This document shows, in pieces, positions 29,207-37,605 of a stretch of 52,243 nt of DNA. Position numbers and translations under genes: made by a program. Under the pieces are notes generated by a model. That model was not told the DNA's origin. It saw only the letters and a program-made list of their open reading frames with translations, and made no database searches. Each line of letters opens with the position of its first letter. Positions within the stretch are counted from its first letter, which is position 1. Source of the DNA: Steroidobacteraceae bacterium (lineage in GTDB: Bacteria > Pseudomonadota > Gammaproteobacteria > Steroidobacterales > Steroidobacteraceae); the NCBI GenBank assembly GCA_025451275.1, contig JANWKR010000087.1, positions 1 through 52,243 of the forward strand. The letters are read 5' to 3'.

Positions 29207-29674
29207 TTGTCGCTCATGCAGGTGCGCAACCTGATGAACACCGCCATGGCGCAGATGGATCAGACCATGCGCCCAATGATGCAGCAGGCGCTGGCCGGCC
29301 GGCAGCACCTGAGCGAGCGCGAGCAGCAGATCGTCGACGACGCGCACGCCAAGATCCAGGCCGTGATGCGTGAGCAGCTGCGCTGGGAGAGCTTCGAGCC
29401 GACGATGATCAGCGCCTACCGCAACACCTTCACCCAGAGGGAGGTGGACGGCATGAAGGCCTTCTACAGCAGCCCGCTCGGCCAGTCGGTGGTCGCCAAG
29501 CAGCCGATGGTGCAGCAACAGAGCATTCAGGCCATGCAGAGCCGCATGGCCGACATGGTCCCCAGAATCCGGCAGATCGCGCGAGACATGGCGTCGCAGC
29601 TGCAGGCGGAGCGCGAAGCGCAAGGCCCTGCATCGGCGGCTTTACCTCCTGCATCCAATCCGGCTGCGCAGTAG
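29207..29674 (+). CDS. DUF2059 protein lacking its signal peptide (probably decaying)
   Basis: About 155 residues matching the DUF2059 pattern: LMQVRNLMNTAMAQMDQTM, WESFEPTMISAYRNTFTQ, EVDGMKAFYSSPLGQSV and a Gln/Met-rich end. Family members normally carry a signal peptide and about 20 more residues. Here the only in-frame start is a TTG immediately before the conserved part. A well-placed GGTGAGG-ATG (29200) lies just upstream but in another frame, reading ATG AGA ATT and then running into out-of-frame sequence. I infer that a deletion removed the signal-peptide codons and broke the frame; translation from the TTG would give a cytoplasmic fragment. Confidence 0.65.
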   Translation: MSLMQVRNLMNTAMAQMDQTMRPMMQQALAGRQHLSEREQQIVDDAHAKIQAVMREQLRWESFEPTMISAYRNTFTQREVDGMKAFYSSPLGQSVVAKQPMVQQQSIQAMQSRMADMVPRIRQIARDMASQLQAEREAQGPASAALPPASNPAAQ

Positions 29675-29762
29675 GCCGGCCGCAGCGCCCCACACGCGGC
29701 TGACAATCGCTTACCGCTTTCTCCGGCGCACGCGCCGCAGCAACGCGCATCCTGTGTGCGGA

Positions 29763-29792
29763 CCGTTCCGGGCGCAGTGCGTGCCGGAACGG
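29763..29792. repeat. Perfect 9-bp inverted repeat, hairpin candidate
   Basis: CCGTTCCGG (29763-29771) and CCGGAACGG (29784-29792) are exact inverted copies around a 12-nt loop, about 90 bp downstream of the DUF2059 stop and 90 bp upstream of the Cache-like gene. No T-run follows, so a rho-independent terminator is unlikely; an operator or mRNA hairpin is possible. Confidence 0.6.
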
Positions 29793-29881
29793 CTTGCAAC
29801 CGTGCCTGCGGCGCCCGCCGCTCACCGTGCGAGGGACCGCCACACTCCACCGGGCGTGCGCAGCGTCTTGAGGGGGTCCAC

Positions 29882-30355
29882 ATGTCTCGTGCAATGCGCG
29901 CCTGTGCTGCGTGTCTCGCTGCTGCTACCGTCTCAGCCGTATTGGCCGCCGACCCGTCGGCGTACGGCACCGCCGCAGAAGCCAAGGCGATGGTGAAGCG
30001 GGTCATCACGGAGCTCAGGGCGAATCCATCCGCGGCGATCGCCAAATTCAACGACCCGGCCGGATCGTTCCGCGACCGCGATCTGTACGTGTACTGCTTC
30101 GATACCACGACCGGCATTTTCACCGCGCAGGTCAACAAGGCGCTGCTCGGCACCGACAACCGGCTTCTGAAGGAGAAGGACGGCACGCCGCTAGGTCAGA
30201 AGGTCTTCGATGCCGCGCACGGCCTGAAGGACGGCCAGGTGACGACGGTGGCCTACGACTACCCGCGCCCCGGAACCACCAATCCGGTGCCCAAGGTCGC
30301 CTACGTGACGCGGGTGGGTGGCACCGCCTGCGGCGTGGGCTACTACAAGCAATAG
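29882..30355 (+). CDS. Periplasmic single-Cache-like protein
   Basis: A 157-residue exported protein: signal peptide about residues 1-22 (cleavage near VLA-ADP), then a small domain resembling single Cache (sCache) sensors, with NDPAGSFRDRDLYVYCFDTT, DNRLLKEKDGTPLGQKVF and the terminal VGGTACGVGYYKQ. It has no attached histidine kinase, cyclase or chemotaxis domain, so it may act as a free ligand-binding protein. GAGGGGG precedes the ATG at good spacing. The upstream 207 bp holds only a hairpin (29763-29792). Two cysteines (CFDTT and TACG) could form a disulfide. Function unknown. Confidence 0.78.
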   Translation: MSRAMRACAACLAAATVSAVLAADPSAYGTAAEAKAMVKRVITELRANPSAAIAKFNDPAGSFRDRDLYVYCFDTTTGIFTAQVNKALLGTDNRLLKEKDGTPLGQKVFDAAHGLKDGQVTTVAYDYPRPGTTNPVPKVAYVTRVGGTACGVGYYKQ

Positions 30356-30417
30356 CCGTGGCCGCGTCCTGAGTCAGGGCTCTACGCGAGGCGGGGTCTG
30401 CGCGCTCGCGCCGCGCC

Positions 30418-31779
30418 TCACTCGTCGCTGATATTGCGGAAGTCGACGCCGAGCGAGCGCAGCTTGCGGTACAGGTGGGTGCGCTCCATGCCGACACGCT
30501 TGGCCAGCTGCCCCACCTTGCCGTTGCACAGCAGCAGCTGCTGCTGCAGGTAGGCGCGCTCGAACTGCTCGCGCGCCTCGCGCAGCGGCAGCGCCAGCAG
30601 GTCCTGCTTGACCAGCGGCTCGTCTGGCGGGGTCTGCACCGCCAGCTCGCGCTCGATCTCCTCGAGGCGGATTTCCTCGGCGCCGCCGTGGATCAGCAGG
30701 CGATGCACCAGGTGGCGCAGCTCGCGCACGTTGTCGGGCCAGGGATAGTTGCGCAGGCGATTCTGCGCCGCCACCGAAAAACGGCGGAACGGCAGCCCGT
30801 CGGCATCGACCAGGCGGTCGACCTGGTGGCGCAGCAGCTCGGGCACGTCCTCGGCGTAGTCGCGCAGCGGCGGCACCCGCATGATCAGCACGTTGAGATG
30901 CGCGAGCAGGTCGCGCCGGATCGAGCCGTCGCCGGCGCGCTGCTCGAGGCCCGGTTGTCCCGAGGACAGCAGCCGCGCGCGGAACGGCTGCTGCTCGGCA
31001 CCGCCCAGGCGCGTGAACTGGCCGGCCTCGAACACCCCGACCAGCAGCCGCTGCACGCCGGCGGGCAGATCCTCCAGCTCGTGGATGAACAGCGTGCCGC
31101 CGGCGGCTTCCTCGAGCAGCCCCTTGGGTGCGCCGGGCTCCTCGCGCCCGAACAGCCGCGCCTCGGCGTCGGCATCGCGCAGGCTGGAAGCGATCAGCGG
31201 CACGAACGGCCCCTGGGCGCGCGCACCGCGCTCGTGCAGGTAGCGCGCGAACGCCTCGCGGCCCGAGCCGGGCTCGCCGATCAGCAGCAGCGGCGAAGGA
31301 TTGGTCGCCAGCTGCTGCAGCTCGGCGCGCAGCTGCTGCATCAGGCGGCTCTTGCCGATCGGCACCGCGAGCGGCGAGCCGAGCAGCTTGCCGGCCTGGC
31401 GGTGGCGCCGGCCGGCATCGAGGGCGCGCTCCACGGTGCGCAGCAGTTTCGCGAGCGACAGCGGCTTCTCGACGAAGTCGAAGGCGCCGAGACGCGTCGC
31501 CTCGACCGCGGTCTCGACCGTCGAGTGGCCCGACATCATGACCACCGGGCAGCCGTCGGTGGCCGCCGCCGACCACTCGCGCAGCAGCGTGATGCCGTCG
31601 ACGTCCGGCATCCAGATGTCGAGCAGCACCAGGTCGGGCACCTGGCGGGCGCGCGAGGCGCGCGCCTGCGCGGCGTTGGCGGCCACGTCCACCTCGTAGC
31701 CCTCCTCGGAAAGAATTTCCTTCAGCAGGCCGCGGATGTCGGCTTCGTCGTCGACGACGAGAATATGTGGGCTGCTCAT
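30418..31779 (-). CDS. ntrX: NtrX-like response regulator with degenerate AAA+ domain
   Basis: A 453-residue response regulator. The receiver (1-120) is intact: Asp10-Asp11, phosphoacceptor Asp54 (LVLLDIWMPD), Ser83, Lys105. The central sigma-54 activator domain is eroded: the Walker A GEPGSGRE (168-175) has Arg for Lys, the sigma-54-contacting GAFTGA loop is absent (the place reads EEPGAPKGLL, 213-222), and the Walker B FIHELED (231-237) has His for Asp. The C-terminal Fis-type helix-turn-helix (KVGQLAKRVGMERTHLYRKL) is intact. It is coupled to ntrY by ATGA. It probably binds DNA under NtrY control but cannot remodel sigma-54 polymerase; this is inferred from missing residues. Confidence 0.9.
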   Translation of the reverse strand: MSSPHILVVDDEADIRGLLKEILSEEGYEVDVAANAAQARASRARQVPDLVLLDIWMPDVDGITLLREWSAAATDGCPVVMMSGHSTVETAVEATRLGAFDFVEKPLSLAKLLRTVERALDAGRRHRQAGKLLGSPLAVPIGKSRLMQQLRAELQQLATNPSPLLLIGEPGSGREAFARYLHERGARAQGPFVPLIASSLRDADAEARLFGREEPGAPKGLLEEAAGGTLFIHELEDLPAGVQRLLVGVFEAGQFTRLGGAEQQPFRARLLSSGQPGLEQRAGDGSIRRDLLAHLNVLIMRVPPLRDYAEDVPELLRHQVDRLVDADGLPFRRFSVAAQNRLRNYPWPDNVRELRHLVHRLLIHGGAEEIRLEEIERELAVQTPPDEPLVKQDLLALPLREAREQFERAYLQQQLLLCNGKVGQLAKRVGMERTHLYRKLRSLGVDFRNISDE

Positions 31780-34022
31780 GCTCGCTCTCTCCGTAACTGA
31801 TCGCGCCGCTCGCGCGCCCCGCCGGTGGCGGAGCGGGTACTGTCTTTCACCGGCAGCACCACGCGTACGCGGGCGCCGCCCTCGGGGCGGTTGTCCGCGT
31901 CGATGCGGCCGCCGTGCTCCTCGATGATCTTCTTCACGATCGCCAGGCCCAGGCCGGTGCCCTTGGGCTTGCTGGTGACGTACGGGTCGAACACGCGCCC
32001 GAGCAGCTCGCGCTGGAATCCCGGGCCATTGTCACACACGGTCACCGCGGCGTACGCCGCCTCGGCCGTGCTCTCCAGGCGCGTGGTGATCTCCAGCTGC
32101 GCGCCGCTGACCCCGTCCAGCGCCTCCAGCGCGTTGGTGACGAGGTTGTTGAGGATCTGACGCACGCGGCCGCGATCGGCCTCGATCGACTCGACGTGTT
32201 CGTCGAGCTCGAGGCGGATGCGGGTGCGCGGATCCTGCGAGCGGTACAGGTCAGCCACCTCGGTCACCAGCTGGTTGAGGCTGAAGCGCGTGATCTGCAT
32301 CTCCGGGGCGCGCGCGTACTCCGAGAACGCGTTCACCATCTGCTGCATGGTCTCGACCTGCTGCACGATGGTGCGCGTGCCGCGCTCGAGGATCTCGGCG
32401 TCGCGCTCGCTCATGCCGGTGAGCAGGCGCCGCCGCATGCGCTCGGCCGACAGCTGGATGGGCGTGAGCGGGTTCTTGATCTCGTGCGCCAGGCGGCGCG
32501 CCACCTCGCCCCACGCGGCATCGCGCTGCGCCTGCAGCAGCGTGGTGATGTCGTCGAACACGATGACGAAGCCCATGTCGCTGTCCTCGCCCGGCAGCGG
32601 CGTGCAGGCGCACATGAGCGTGCGTCGCCCGGCGCTGCCGTCGAGGTCGAGCTGCTCGCGCCACTCCTGGCGGCCGGCGGCGAAGCGCACCGCGAGCGCG
32701 GCGACGAACTGGCCGAGGCGCTCGTTGCCGGCGGCGAGCTCCGGCAGCGCGCGCCCGGTGGCCGCCGACAGGTCGGTGCCGAGAATGGCGCCGGCGGCCT
32801 CGTTGGCGGTGCGCACCGTCATGTTGCGGTCGATGGCCAGCACTCCGGTCGACAGGCGCGCCAGGATGATGGCGAGCCGCTCGCGCTCGCGCTCCACCGC
32901 CTGCTGGCTGTGCGTGGCCTCGGCGCGCGCGCGCCGCAGCCGCTTGGTCATGTCGTTGAAGGAGTGCACCAGGAAGCCCATCTCGTCGCGCGACGGCAGC
33001 GGCAGGCGCGTGGCGAAGTCGCCCTTGCCGACCGCGCGCGTGCCCTCGATGAGGTCCTGCACCGGGCGCACCAGGCGCTGCGCCGAGTAGATGGCGCCGT
33101 AGATGGCGGCCAGCATCGCCAGCAGCAGCACCAGGGTGAGCGTGAGGCGGAAGCTCGCCTTGAGCGGCTCGCGCAGCGCCGCCAGGTCACCGTACTGCGA
33201 GTAGGAGCCCTGCACCGCCTCGGACAGCGCCGCGAGCTGTGCCGGCACCGGGTACAGCGCGACCACGAAGCGTCCGTCGCGCCCCGGGGCATCGCCGAGC
33301 GCCGCGGCGGTGCGGATCAGGTAGCGGCCACCCGCCTGCGGCTCGAGGCTGACGTACGGCAGGTGCTGCTCCACCTGGCGCAGCAGGTCGGGCGGCGGGC
33401 GCGACGGCAGGTTCTCCAGCGGGTTCTCGAGGCTGACCGCGAGGATGCGATCGCGCGCGCCGAACAGCGCGACCTCGAGCGCCTGGCTGGCGCGCCGCTC
33501 GGTGTCGAGCGAGCGCTGCAGGTCGGCGGGTGCGGCGCGCGTCAGCGTGCCGGCGAGCACCACGGTGCGCGCCGAGTACTCGCGCATGCGCAGGTCGAGA
33601 GCCGCACGCGACAGCGCCACCGCGTCCTTCAGGCCCTGCTTCACCTCGACGGTGAACCAGCTGTCGATCCCCTGGTTGATGAACTGCAGCGAGGACAGGT
33701 AGACGATGAGCAGCGGGGCGATCACCAGCGAGCCGAAGATCGCCACCGTGCGCGCGGTGAGCCGCGAGCCCGGGACGTGGGCGCGGTAGTCGCGCACCAG
33801 ACGCCACAGCTTGCGCGTCAGCAGGATGCTGAGCGCGATGACGCCGGCGAAGTCGACCACCAGGATCCACAACTGCCAGCGCCCGAACTCGGAGGAGTTC
33901 TGCACGCTCTTGGCGAGCAGCAGGAAGGCGCCGAGGCCGATCGCGCCCCACAGCAGTGCCTGTCCGACCGCGACCCAACGCAGGGCGCGCGGCGGGCGCG
34001 GACTTACACCGGGAGTGACCAT
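31776..34022 (-). CDS. ntrY: NtrY-like sensor histidine kinase
   Basis: A 748-residue membrane kinase, partner of the adjacent NtrX. Membrane segments lie near residues 12-38, 45-65, 85-108 and 285-310, enclosing an extracytoplasmic region of about 180 residues. Then come HAMP (about 310-362, [20 protein letters not shown]), PAS (about 375-490), HisKA with the phospho-His in [20 protein letters not shown] and an HATPase ([29 protein letters not shown]). The ATG at 34022 lies inside the end of the DUF4390 gene (19-bp overlap); a GTG at 34031 is an alternative. In other bacteria NtrYX tunes nitrogen, envelope or redox responses. Confidence 0.93.
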   Translation of the reverse strand: MVTPGVSPRPPRALRWVAVGQALLWGAIGLGAFLLLAKSVQNSSEFGRWQLWILVVDFAGVIALSILLTRKLWRLVRDYRAHVPGSRLTARTVAIFGSLVIAPLLIVYLSSLQFINQGIDSWFTVEVKQGLKDAVALSRAALDLRMREYSARTVVLAGTLTRAAPADLQRSLDTERRASQALEVALFGARDRILAVSLENPLENLPSRPPPDLLRQVEQHLPYVSLEPQAGGRYLIRTAAALGDAPGRDGRFVVALYPVPAQLAALSEAVQGSYSQYGDLAALREPLKASFRLTLTLVLLLAMLAAIYGAIYSAQRLVRPVQDLIEGTRAVGKGDFATRLPLPSRDEMGFLVHSFNDMTKRLRRARAEATHSQQAVERERERLAIILARLSTGVLAIDRNMTVRTANEAAGAILGTDLSAATGRALPELAAGNERLGQFVAALAVRFAAGRQEWREQLDLDGSAGRRTLMCACTPLPGEDSDMGFVIVFDDITTLLQAQRDAAWGEVARRLAHEIKNPLTPIQLSAERMRRRLLTGMSERDAEILERGTRTIVQQVETMQQMVNAFSEYARAPEMQITRFSLNQLVTEVADLYRSQDPRTRIRLELDEHVESIEADRGRVRQILNNLVTNALEALDGVSGAQLEITTRLESTAEAAYAAVTVCDNGPGFQRELLGRVFDPYVTSKPKGTGLGLAIVKKIIEEHGGRIDADNRPEGGARVRVVLPVKDSTRSATGGARERRDQLRRERA

Positions 34023-34600
34023 GAGTACCACTCGGAGACGCGTGCCCAGTCATCGGTCCAGAACAGTATGGCGCGCAACGAGGCCGGCAGGTGACCGCGG
34101 CGCACCCCGGCGCGCACGCTGATGGTGTAGTTGCCGCCGTCCAGCTGCGGCTCGACCAGGATCGGCCAGGCGTCCACCCGGCCGAGGTAGTCGAGTGCCT
34201 CGTCGAGGGTCGGGAACGACACCTGGTCGCCGTTCTTGGTGTCCTTGACCACGTAGCGGTCGGAGACGGCGTGGTAGTTGAGCTCGCGCCTGAGCGTCAG
34301 GTCGACGATGTTGGAATTGAGCCAGTAGCGGCGATCGCGGTCGACGCGCGCCTCGAGGTCGAAGGTCAGGGTGACGCCGTCGCGCAACGCGCTGCGGATG
34401 ACGGGACTGACCGGGTACTCGACCCGGGCATGCAGCATGAACACTCCCTTGTCGATGTTGACGTAGGCGGAGTGCACTTCGAGGATGCCGTCGAGAGCAT
34501 CCGCGAAGGCGAGGCCGAAGGCCCCGAGCGCGAGGAGGCACGCCACGCCAAGCAGGCTGCCCCGGGTCACACCGTCCCTTGTTGGATCGCCGCGTAGCAT
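34004..34600 (-). CDS. DUF4390 exported protein
   Basis: A 198-residue protein with a signal peptide or anchor (about residues 12-33) and a DUF4390 domain: VHSAYVNIDKGVFMLHARVEY, LRDGVTLTFDLEARVDRDRRYW, RYVVKDTKNGDQVSFPTLDEAL and the ending WYSWSLPV, all characteristic. Function unknown, but the family is regularly found between rsmB and ntrY, as here, and may modulate the sensor's periplasmic side (inference from position). Its 3' end overlaps the ntrY start by 19 bp. Confidence 0.9.
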   Translation of the reverse strand: MLRGDPTRDGVTRGSLLGVACLLALGAFGLAFADALDGILEVHSAYVNIDKGVFMLHARVEYPVSPVIRSALRDGVTLTFDLEARVDRDRRYWLNSNIVDLTLRRELNYHAVSDRYVVKDTKNGDQVSFPTLDEALDYLGRVDAWPILVEPQLDGGNYTISVRAGVRRGHLPASLRAILFWTDDWARVSEWYSWSLPV

Positions 34601-34630
34601 GGATGCAACGACAACGGCTCGCTTCGACCT

Positions 34631-35953
34631 TCAGGCCGTTGTCTTTTCGAGACAAGCATAATAGAAGCCGTCGGTCCCCGCCTCTGCGCCGGGCAGGAGT
34701 TGCAGCCCCGGCCCGCGCGCCAGCGCCCCCGGCGGGCCGTCCCGCAGGTCGGTCGGCGACAGCGTGGGCTCGAGCGCGAGCAGATCGTTCACGACCTGCT
34801 CGTTCTCCTGCGGCAGCACCGAGCAGGTGACGTACAGCAGGCGTCCGCCGCGGGCCAGCAGCGGCACGGACGCGCGCAGGATGGCGAGCTGGGTGGCGGC
34901 GAAGGAATCGGCGTCCGAGGGCCGCCGCAGCAGCTTGATGTCGGGGTGGCGCCGGATGACTCCGGTCGAGGAGCACGGTGCATCGACCAGGATGCGATCG
35001 AACGGACGCCCGTCCCAGAATGTCCGCGGATCGCGGGCATCGCCTGCGAGCACCCGGGCCGGGCGGCGCAGGCGCGCCAGGTTCTCGCCGATCAGGGCCA
35101 CCCGCCCCGCCTCGACGTCGAGCGCGGTGAGGTCGAGGTCGCCGCCGGCGCTCTCCAGCAGGTGGCCGGTCTTGCCGCCCGGGGCGGCACACGCATCGAG
35201 CACCCGCAAGCCCGGGCGGATGCCGAGGAACCTCGGGGCCAGCTGGGCGCCGGCATCCTGCACCGACAGCAGGCCCTCGGCAAAGCCGGGGAGCTCGCTC
35301 ACGCCTACTGGGCGATCCAAAACAAGGGCAGAGGGTATCCATTGAATCGCTTGAGATTCAATATCCCGCTCCCGCAGGGCCGTTTGCACCCCGGCCACGG
35401 TGGCGCGGGACAGGTCGATCCGCAGCACGAGCGGGGGGTGGGCGTTGTTCGCCTCCAGCATCGCCACCACCTGATCGGGCCATGCCGTCCGCAGCCGCCC
35501 GACCAGCCAGGCGGGGTGGGCGGTACGCGAGGCGAGGTCGGAATCGCTCCGCCCGAGGAGCTCGGCGCGGGTCGCGGCGAACCGGCGCAGCACGGCGTTC
35601 ACCAGGCCCGTCGCACGCTCGGCGCCGAGGAGCCGCGCGGCATCGACCGCGGCGTGCACCGTCAGCTCGGGCGCGTTGCGCGAGTACTCCACCTGGTGCG
35701 CGCCCACGACGAGCAGCGCGCGGACCTCCGGCGCGACCCCCGGCGGATGTTTCAGCAGCGACTCGACCGCGGGCGCAAGCCGCAGATACCAGCGCAGCGT
35801 GCCGAGGGTGATGGCCTGCACCGCGGCGCGGTCCGCCCCCGAGTCAGCCCCGAGTGCGACATCCGCCGAGGCGCCGCGCGAGACCACCGCCTCCACGGCG
35901 CGCGCCGCCGCGGCCAGCGCCGGTGCGCCGGGCGCCCAGGGTGTCCTAGCCAA
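34631..35953 (-). CDS. rsmB: 16S rRNA m5C967 methyltransferase
   Basis: A 440-residue methyltransferase modifying C967 of 16S rRNA. An N-terminal NusB-like RNA-binding domain (about 1-135) precedes the SAM-dependent domain with LDACAAPGGKTGHLLE, the catalytic-cysteine motif VDAPCSSTGVIRRHPDIK and YVTCSVLPQENEQVV. The start is TTG, overlapping the fmt stop by 8 bp; the next residues ARTPWAPGAPALAAAARAV fit family N-termini. An AT-rich palindrome (35341-35362) lies inside the gene without breaking the frame. It sits in a def-fmt-rsmB translation-modification cluster. Confidence 0.95.
   Translation of the reverse strand: MARTPWAPGAPALAAAARAVEAVVSRGASADVALGADSGADRAAVQAITLGTLRWYLRLAPAVESLLKHPPGVAPEVRALLVVGAHQVEYSRNAPELTVHAAVDAARLLGAERATGLVNAVLRRFAATRAELLGRSDSDLASRTAHPAWLVGRLRTAWPDQVVAMLEANNAHPPLVLRIDLSRATVAGVQTALRERDIESQAIQWIPSALVLDRPVGVSELPGFAEGLLSVQDAGAQLAPRFLGIRPGLRVLDACAAPGGKTGHLLESAGGDLDLTALDVEAGRVALIGENLARLRRPARVLAGDARDPRTFWDGRPFDRILVDAPCSSTGVIRRHPDIKLLRRPSDADSFAATQLAILRASVPLLARGGRLLYVTCSVLPQENEQVVNDLLALEPTLSPTDLRDGPPGALARGPGLQLLPGAEAGTDGFYYACLEKTTA
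35341..35362. repeat. AT-rich 8-bp perfect palindrome inside rsmB
   Basis: ATTGAATC (35341-35348) and GATTCAAT (35355-35362) flank a 6-nt loop. The block from about 35318 to 35370 is much less GC-rich than its surroundings yet stays in frame and does not visibly lengthen the protein. Confidence 0.8.
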
Positions 35954-36911
35954 GGCGCAGGCCCGCGAGGCTCACGGAATGGGAGAAGTCCTTCGCACTG
36001 ACCGGCCGGCGCCCCGGGCGCTGCAGCATCGAGATGCCGAGGGTGCCCTGCCCGCACCGCACCAATATCGAATCGCCGCGAAGGCCGAGGATCGATCCAG
36101 GATCGAAGATTTTCGCCCCCAGATCGGGTGACTTATCGGTTGATCGGCTCAAGTCCGGGTCTGGCTCCACGTGCGCGGCCAGCACCTTGAGCAGCTCGCC
36201 CCCCAGGGTCGTCTCGGCCACGGGCCAGGGGTTGAAGGCCCGCACCCTCCGCTCGATCTCGTCCGCCCCGCGCGCCCAGTCGATGCGCGCCTCGGCCCGG
36301 TCGATCTTCGCCGCGTAAGTCACGCCCTCGGCCGCCTGGGGGCGGGGGGTGAGGGTGCCGGAGCCCACCCCCTCCAGTGCCTCGAGGAGCGTCGCGGCGC
36401 CCAGGCGCGCGAGCTCATCGCTCAGGCTCGCACCGGTGTGCCGCGCGGCGATGGCGAGGCGGCGTTCGAGCAGCACCGGGCCGGTGTCGAGCCCGGCCTC
36501 CATCTGCATGATGCTGACGCCGGTCTCGGCATCGCCGGTGAGAATCGCGCGCTGGATCGGCGCCGCGCCGCGCCAGCGCGGCAGGAGCGAGGCGTGAATG
36601 TTGAGACAGCCGCGCGGCGGCAGCGCCAGCACCTCACGCGGCAGGATCAGACCGTAGGCCACCACGACGAGAACTTCCGGCGCCCAGCTCTCCAGTGCCT
36701 CGCGCCCCGCGGCATTCTTCAGCGTCTGCGGTTGCGCCAGCGGCAGCCGCCGCTCGAGCGCGGCGCGCTTCACGGCGCTGGCGGTGAGCTGCTGGCCGCG
36801 GCCCTTGGGCCGGTCGGGCTGCGTCAGGACGCCGACGACGTCGTGGTGGTCGCAGAGCGCCGCGAGTGCGGGCAGGGCGAATTCAGGCGTGCCGGCAAAG
36901 GCGACGCGCAA
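35946..36911 (-). CDS. fmt: Methionyl-tRNA formyltransferase
   Basis: A roughly 321-residue enzyme that formylates initiator Met-tRNA with 10-formyl-THF. Motifs: RVAFAGTPEFALPALAAL at the N-terminus, QPDRPKGRGQ, the catalytic NIHASLLPRWRGAAPIQ (Asn, His) and MEAGLDTGPVL (Asp). The likely start is TTG at 36911, just inside the def stop (TGA 36916-36914); no ATG is available nearby and no strong Shine-Dalgarno is seen. In the C-terminal domain about 20 residues (PDPDLSRSTDKSPDLGAK) are extra compared with the E. coli enzyme as I recall it and are encoded by locally AT-richer DNA. Confidence 0.94.
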   Translation of the reverse strand: MRVAFAGTPEFALPALAALCDHHDVVGVLTQPDRPKGRGQQLTASAVKRAALERRLPLAQPQTLKNAAGREALESWAPEVLVVVAYGLILPREVLALPPRGCLNIHASLLPRWRGAAPIQRAILTGDAETGVSIMQMEAGLDTGPVLLERRLAIAARHTGASLSDELARLGAATLLEALEGVGSGTLTPRPQAAEGVTYAAKIDRAEARIDWARGADEIERRVRAFNPWPVAETTLGGELLKVLAAHVEPDPDLSRSTDKSPDLGAKIFDPGSILGLRGDSILVRCGQGTLGISMLQRPGRRPVSAKDFSHSVSLAGLRLG

Positions 36912-36913
36912 CG

Positions 36914-37459
36914 TCAGTACGCGCGGCGCGCGCCGGCTGCCGGAGCGGCGGTGTGCGCGGTGCGCTCCTTGCGCTCCTTGTCGAGCTTCTTGCGAATGCG
37001 CTCGCGCTTCAGGTCCGACAGGTAGTCGACGAACAGCTTGCCGTCGAGGTGATCCATCTCGTGTTGGATGCACACCGCGAGGATGTCATCGTAGTCCTGC
37101 TCGAAGCTGGCGCCGCTGCGGTCGTGGGCGCGCACGCGGATGCGCGCCGCGCGCTGCACCTCGTCGAAAATCCCGGGCACCGACAGGCAGCCTTCTTCGG
37201 TGCGCGCCTCGCCCTCGCGGCTGAGGATCTCCGGGTTGATGAGCACGACCGGCGCGTTGCGCTCGTCGGAGATGTCGATGACGATGACGCGCTGGTGCAC
37301 GTCCACCTGGGTGGCGGCGAGCCCGATCCCCGGGGCCGCGTACATGGTCTGGAGCATGTCATCGACCAGGGTGCCCAGGGCGGGGTCGAAGACCGTCACC
37401 GGACGTGCGCGGGTTCGCAGCCGGGGGTCGGGGAATTCGAGGATAGTTCGTAGGGCCAT
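36914..37459 (-). CDS. def: Peptide deformylase
   Basis: A 181-residue metalloenzyme that removes the N-formyl group from new proteins. The three motifs are complete: GIGLAATQ (44-51), EGCLSVP with metal ligand Cys91, and QHEMDHLDG with ligands His133 and His137 and catalytic Glu134. The C-terminus is extended and basic ([18 protein letters not shown]), common in gammaproteobacterial enzymes. It is the first gene of the minus-strand def-fmt-rsmB-DUF4390-ntrYX run and is divergent from the LysM gene. Confidence 0.97.
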   Translation of the reverse strand: MALRTILEFPDPRLRTRARPVTVFDPALGTLVDDMLQTMYAAPGIGLAATQVDVHQRVIVIDISDERNAPVVLINPEILSREGEARTEEGCLSVPGIFDEVQRAARIRVRAHDRSGASFEQDYDDILAVCIQHEMDHLDGKLFVDYLSDLKRERIRKKLDKERKERTAHTAAPAAGARRAY

Positions 37460-37605
37460 GGTGCCTGCGTATATGGGGACGCCGCCCCCGTGATCCAGCG
37501 CACAAAGTTGACATTAATTCGTATGCAACCGGCGCTCCGTGCCAGTATAACCCCTAGAATTCAGGGCGCAGGTTGTGGTCCACCTCGCGCAATGAGGAGT
37601 GGAGG
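37460..37605. promoter_or_regulatory. Divergent promoter region between def and the LysM gene
   Basis: This 146-bp gap is distinctly AT-richer than its neighbours. A TTGACA lies at 37508-37513 and a rightward -10 candidate TATAAC at 37546-37551; the same place read leftward gives TATACT (37549-37544) for def. No element pair has ideal spacing, so exact promoters are uncertain. Confidence 0.45.

Noticed and set aside
37508..37551. TTGACA (37508) and TATAAC (37546) as one sigma-70 promoter
   Set aside because: The spacing is 32 bp, far from 16-18 bp, so they cannot form one promoter; only the general region is annotated.
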